DNA of 12,437 nucleotides, taken from assembly GCA_001953115.1 (NCBI GenBank), contig LSSL01003256.1, forward strand, positions 1-12,437, written 5' to 3'. This document shows positions 8,601-12,437 of the stretch, in pieces. The translations under genes and the position numbers were made by a program. The notes under the pieces are model-generated. The model did no database searches, was not told the origin of the DNA, and was given only the letters and a program-made list of their open reading frames with translations. Source of the DNA: Smittium mucronatum. Lineage: Eukaryota > Kickxellomycota > Harpellomycetes > Harpellales > Legeriomycetaceae. How positions within the stretch are numbered: the stretch's first letter is position 1; each line of letters opens with the position of its first letter.

Positions 8601-8890
8601 ATTTTTGATAGCTTACTTGAAAAAATAGGCTAAAAATGCAATTTAGGCGTTTAAAGGCGTTAAAAGCTCTACATCGGATATGATTTCAAATAAAACAAAA
8701 TAGTTCCGATTATTTCAAAAAAATTTAAAAGTGTTGCATTAATTGGTTATAATGTCAAAAATCCACTGAAATGTTATAATATGTTTATTTTGTAAAAACA
8801 TGGTTTATTGAATAGATTATATTAATTTGAAAATAAGCCTCTTTTTCAAATAAGATAAATTTTTTAACTAAACGGGCTTTATTCAAAATT
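8601..8890 (+). repeat. Left arm of the foldback element
   Basis: Matches the reverse complement of 9659-9941. It begins ATTTTTGATA and ends TTATTCAAAATT. The match is strongest from 8661 (GTTAAAAGCTCTACAT) inward and weaker but still traceable from 8601 to 8660, where many differences are transitions. Confidence 0.85.
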
Positions 8891-9658
8891 AATTATTTTT
8901 TCAAATATATGATTTATTAACTTTATAATTACTTCCCATCCATTTTCATTAAGCTTATTAAAAATAACTCCCATTAAAAAAAAGATGGAATTTATTAAAT
9001 TAATCCTATTTTTTATCAAAATAATTTTTTTAAGGCTTTATTTAGAGATACAAGTTTTTTCTAAAAACTAAAAGAAATTGCTGTGCGTAACAAAAAATAA
9101 AATGAGAATTTTTTAGAGATGCATCAATATAATCATGACTTCTGTGTATAACTCGCAAATTTTCTCGGCAACGATTTGACGCCTATAAGTAAACTGTACG
9201 ATAACAAAAAATACGAATTTGTATCATTTTTTTTTAGTCTTTTTGTAATTTTTATTCATATCAATAGCTTCATAAATTGCTGAATAAAAGATAAAGATAA
9301 TTTTTTTGAAAAAAAATAAAAACAAGGATATTTTTAAATAAAAATTCTGTTTAATTGATCCAAGCCTTTAACAAAAAACAGAGCCTCCATATTATTTTTT
9401 ATAAAAAAAATTTGGTTTAAAACGCGTTTAAAATAAAATATAACGTTTTTGTTAGTTTTTTCTTGATAAAGCTTACGGAAATTAGATTTTAGACCCTAGA
9501 TTGAAATACCAAAATCACATATGCTTATAATTTTATTTCTAGTAATGTATACAAAAAAATCTAATCTGCAGATTTGCAGATTTTAAATTCTAATTTGGAA
9601 ATCTAGGCCTGATTTGATTCAAATATTAAAAATCATTATAAGAAAAAAATAAAGTAAT
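8891..9658. other. Core of the foldback element
   Basis: AT-rich, with no supported gene. It contains a near-palindrome around ACGCGT at 9419-9430 that duplicates part of the right arm, AGCCTTTAAC at about 9363 resembling GAGCCTTTAACAT of the right arm, and a CTGCAGATTTGCAGATT direct and inverted motif at about 9567. These suggest a third, degraded copy of the same repeat family in the core. Confidence 0.4.
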
Positions 9659-9941
9659 AATTTTGAATAAAACGCGTTTAATTGAAAAATTTATGCTTAT
9701 TTGAAAAAGAGGCTTATTTTGAAATTAATATAATCTATTCAATAGAGCACGTTTTTACAAAATAAACATATTATAGCATTTCTAGTCCATTTTTGACATT
9801 ATAACTAATTAATGCAACGCTTTTAAAAAAATTTTAAATACTCGGAACTATTTTGTTTTATTAGAAATTATATCCAATGTAGAGCCTTTAACATATTTAA
9901 ATACCTGGGTTACACCGTTAGCTTAATATAGTATCAAAAAT
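9659..9941 (-). repeat. Right arm of the foldback element
   Basis: Reverse complement of 8601-8890. It keeps CpG sites that read as TpG or CpA in the left arm (for example GCGTTGCATT against GTGTTGCATT), while other sites show the reverse, so both copies have decayed independently. AAAACGCGTTTA at 9669-9680 recurs at 9419-9430 in the core. Confidence 0.85.
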
Positions 9942-11931
9942 GTAAAAAAATTAGTACAGTGGTAAAAAAAAATTATTATTTTTGGAATATTCCCTAAAAT
10001 CGCGGATAAAAATAGTAAAAATAGCCCAAACCCGTCAATCTTATTTCAAATTTCCAGAAAATTTCCAGATTACATTTATTTTGTTCTGAATCTGTCTAAA
10101 AAAACATTTGAACTTAACTTAAATAGTAATATAAACATATTTTCAACTAATAAATATGCGTAAATTCAAAAAAAATTCGTACCATAATCACCATATTGTA
10201 AAGATATTCGGCAAATTTTTTATGATAATTTCTGATAGTGATAATTTTGTTTTATGACACACTAATAAAAAATGCAAATTAGTGCACTTGAGTGATAAAA
10301 ATCAAAAAAAAAATTGAAGATTAATATCTAATTTTTTCTTTTACAAACCTATTGATACTTATGGTGACAGAATTTTGAGCATCGAAATCAGATTTTTGAG
10401 GTAAATAAAAGAGGTATATCGAAAAAAAAATTGGAGTTATAAATTTAAATTATGTCAAATTATAATCAATGAAGAGGGATTATGTGAGTTTTTCATTCAA
10501 AAAATTAAGCAAAAAAAAATTTGTTAATTTTAATACATCACTGAAATTGTTAAAATACATATCAACTAGTTTTTAAACACCATTTATTTAAATGCTTTAG
10601 AAAAAAATAAATGAAAAAATTATTTGTATAAATAAATCAATAAGCTTTTTTTAATGAGTCAGTTCACCAAATAAATATTATTTTTGGACTACTTTAAACT
10701 TATTGGACTAAAATATAATTTTTAATCAATGTTTTAGTAGATATTATTAAAGAAAATGAATCTTTATTTTAAAAATTTTGGCCTCATTTCGGAGAAAGTG
10801 GGATAATTAATTACTAAAATTCCTTATACATTACTCCATATTTATGATAATATATTTTCAATTTATAAAAAAAATAAATCATCAAATTAGAAAATATTAT
10901 TTGAAATATTATGAGGTGGAGAATTTTTGTCTCTTATTATATTATATTATTTTTGTATCAAGTTCGATAATTGGTCCACATTTTCTGACAGTTTATCGGA
11001 ATTATATAAGGGATAAATTTTAAAAATCTTGCAAGTTATCAAATATAAATCCAAAGCAGTAAAAAAAACCGACAAATTGTTGATCTGGCTTCCAGTTTTT
11101 CAAGAAAAAAAAACAGAATCTAGGCACGGATGTGCCAAATTAGCCACTTTTATAGAAATATCAGTCAAAATAAAATAATTTTTTTAATTAATAAAAAAGT
11201 CTGTTAGTAAAATTTCAATTATTTGTAAGAAAATTTAGTCTTATAATAATAATAATTCAATTTTTTTTGAAATATTATGACTCTTCTCTTCTTTATATAG
11301 CCTTGATTTATTAATGGTTTAAAAGAGTCTCATAATTTTTATTATATAAATAGAATTAATAATAATAGCAATAGTATCCCAAAAGATTTGAAAATTAAGA
11401 GTTCTGAAAAAAAATTGTAGATTTTAGGTCAAGAATATTTTTCATACTACTCACTCTTTTTAAAAATATAATTCTCATAAAAAATCAAAAAAAAATATAT
11501 ATACACTGTTTAATTCCTTCAAAACTTGAAAAATAACTCCAGTTATAGTAAGATAAAAATTTCTTAATTTAATTATGGTATGAGAATGATATTTTTCCAA
11601 AAAAAATCATCTTTCTGAATCTGTTAGAAATATCCGCAGCGATTTTAAGGTTGAAATAATGTATAAGTAATTTTTTTTCAAATAATGTTATGCAAAGTTA
11701 ATATTTTAAATCAGATGTCTATCAAAAGGAATAAAAAATATTTAAGATTATTTTAATCAATAGATAAATGAATTCATATTTTTATTTTATATATATTAAT
11801 TAATTAATTCATTTTAGTGAAATAATTAAACTAAAAAAAACAGTAATTAATCCTATATTTCTTCTTTCTCAAGCCATACGTATATTATAATATCCCTTGT
11901 AACTCCTAATTATTTTTATTTTTATTTTTTT
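9942..11931. other. AT-rich desert before the right end repeat
   Basis: Two kilobases with no frame above 60 codons, no tRNA and no conserved domain seen on either strand. It contains only simple AT repeats, for example TTAA repeats near 11800, plus the small hairpin at 11123-11136. Confidence 0.6.
11123..11136. other. Small hairpin in a G+C-richer patch
   Basis: GGCAC, loop GGAT, GTGCC form a perfect 5 bp stem inside a patch (11068-11155) richer in G+C than its surroundings. Nothing else marks it as functional. Confidence 0.3.
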
Positions 11932-12437
11932 TCACGGAATTTTATTGTAAGATAATGTCATTAAAAACTATACTAAAAAATATGAAAAAAAAAATCGTAT
12001 AGAAAAGACCATTATCCTAACTACAATAAGTTTCTCTGCTGGACTACCGGCTGCGTACCTACGGGAAAAGAGTTCAATCTACCAACCGAAAGACCCCCCC
12101 TGGCATTGCTTCAAGTAGGCTGGATGACTGAAGTTACGTGCAGTCAAGAATTAAGCTCTTTATCAACGAACTATTGTTCATTGAATCTACTGAGCTCCTA
12201 GTCAGAGCCTACTTCTAACAGGATTGATAAAATTAGGCTCCTACCCAAACCTGGGATTGATCAACATGGCTTTCCTACAAATAGCTGTTAGACACTGAGA
12301 TCCTTCTGACTGTCATACGCTTGACTTGTGCACTATACTATGTCTCAGCTGTGCTAAACGACCGGTTCCTCCTGTTTCTAGATGGTCCTCCTCTGGAATC
12401 GCTGTCCTCCGAATCGCTGTGCGCTGTCTCTACTATT
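11932..12437. repeat. Right arm of the long inverted repeat, cut by the window edge
   Basis: Reverse complement of 72-582 along its full length, starting TCACGGAATTTTATTGTAAG and running off the end of the window while still matching. Against the left arm, most substitutions are transitions, and several fall at CpG (CCGG in the left copy reads CCAG here; GACG reads GACA, both read on the left-arm strand). The true outer boundary and any target-site duplication lie outside the window. Confidence 0.95.

Larger units (their letters stand above)
8601..9941. mobile_element. Foldback-type element with about 285 bp inverted arms
   Basis: Two long arms in opposite orientation (8601-8890 and 9659-9941) enclose a 768-base AT-rich core. 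The arms match over almost their whole length, roughly 85% by eye, with shared blocks such as AAAACAAAATAGTTCCGA, GTTGCATTAATT and AATAAGCCTCTTTTTCAAAT. No transposase frame is present in the core, so this would be a non-autonomous element of the foldback or long-TIR MITE kind. Outer ends fade gradually, and no target-site duplication could be fixed. An alternative is a chance inverted pair of one dispersed repeat. Confidence 0.65.

Noticed and set aside
1..12437. Bacterial or mitochondrial origin
   Set aside because: Short GT-AG introns interrupting a conserved motif and a fungal nuclear enzyme family point to a nuclear eukaryotic genome; there are no ribosome binding sites, operons or mitochondrial genes.

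Overview
The window looks like nuclear DNA from a very AT-rich fungus. The evidence is one recognisable protein-coding gene, a Gfd2/YDR514C-like DEDDh 3'-5' exonuclease (a family best known from fungi), interrupted by short GT-AG introns and set in DNA that is about 80% A+T by eye. An early-diverging, AT-rich fungal lineage is possible, but the sequence does not settle it. No tRNA, rRNA, CRISPR array or bacterial-type operon was found.

Layout. A 0.5 kb repeat of clearly higher G+C lies at both ends in opposite orientation (72-582 and 11932-12437), and the right copy is still matching where the window stops. Just inside the left copy is about 1 kb of AT-rich spacer, then the exonuclease gene on the + strand (1557-4134). 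Its last three exons join cleanly in frame. Its first exon carries a frame break at a run of 11 A, and the first intron is uncertain.

From 4135 to 11931 there is no convincing intact gene. The stretch is not featureless. Positions 4661-6335 carry a decayed coding frame: one reading frame stays unusually poor in stop codons for about 510 codons, broken mostly by in-frame stops and not by indels. Inside it, at 6049-6168, is a short island of higher G+C that reads as a 39-codon frame in another phase. Two further short frames (6971-7099 and 8340-8588) are weak candidates.

Positions 8601-9941 form a foldback-type element: two arms of about 285 bp in inverted orientation around a 768 bp core. From 9942 to 11931 I see only AT-rich DNA with small repeats.

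Reading. Apart from the exonuclease, the window looks like repeat-rich, decayed heterochromatin-like sequence. Many differences between paired repeat copies are transitions, as expected from a cytosine-mutating process such as RIP or methyl-cytosine deamination. The end repeats could be the terminal inverted repeats of one large mobile unit that carries the exonuclease gene, or two copies of a dispersed repeat at which an assembly broke. The window alone cannot tell these apart.
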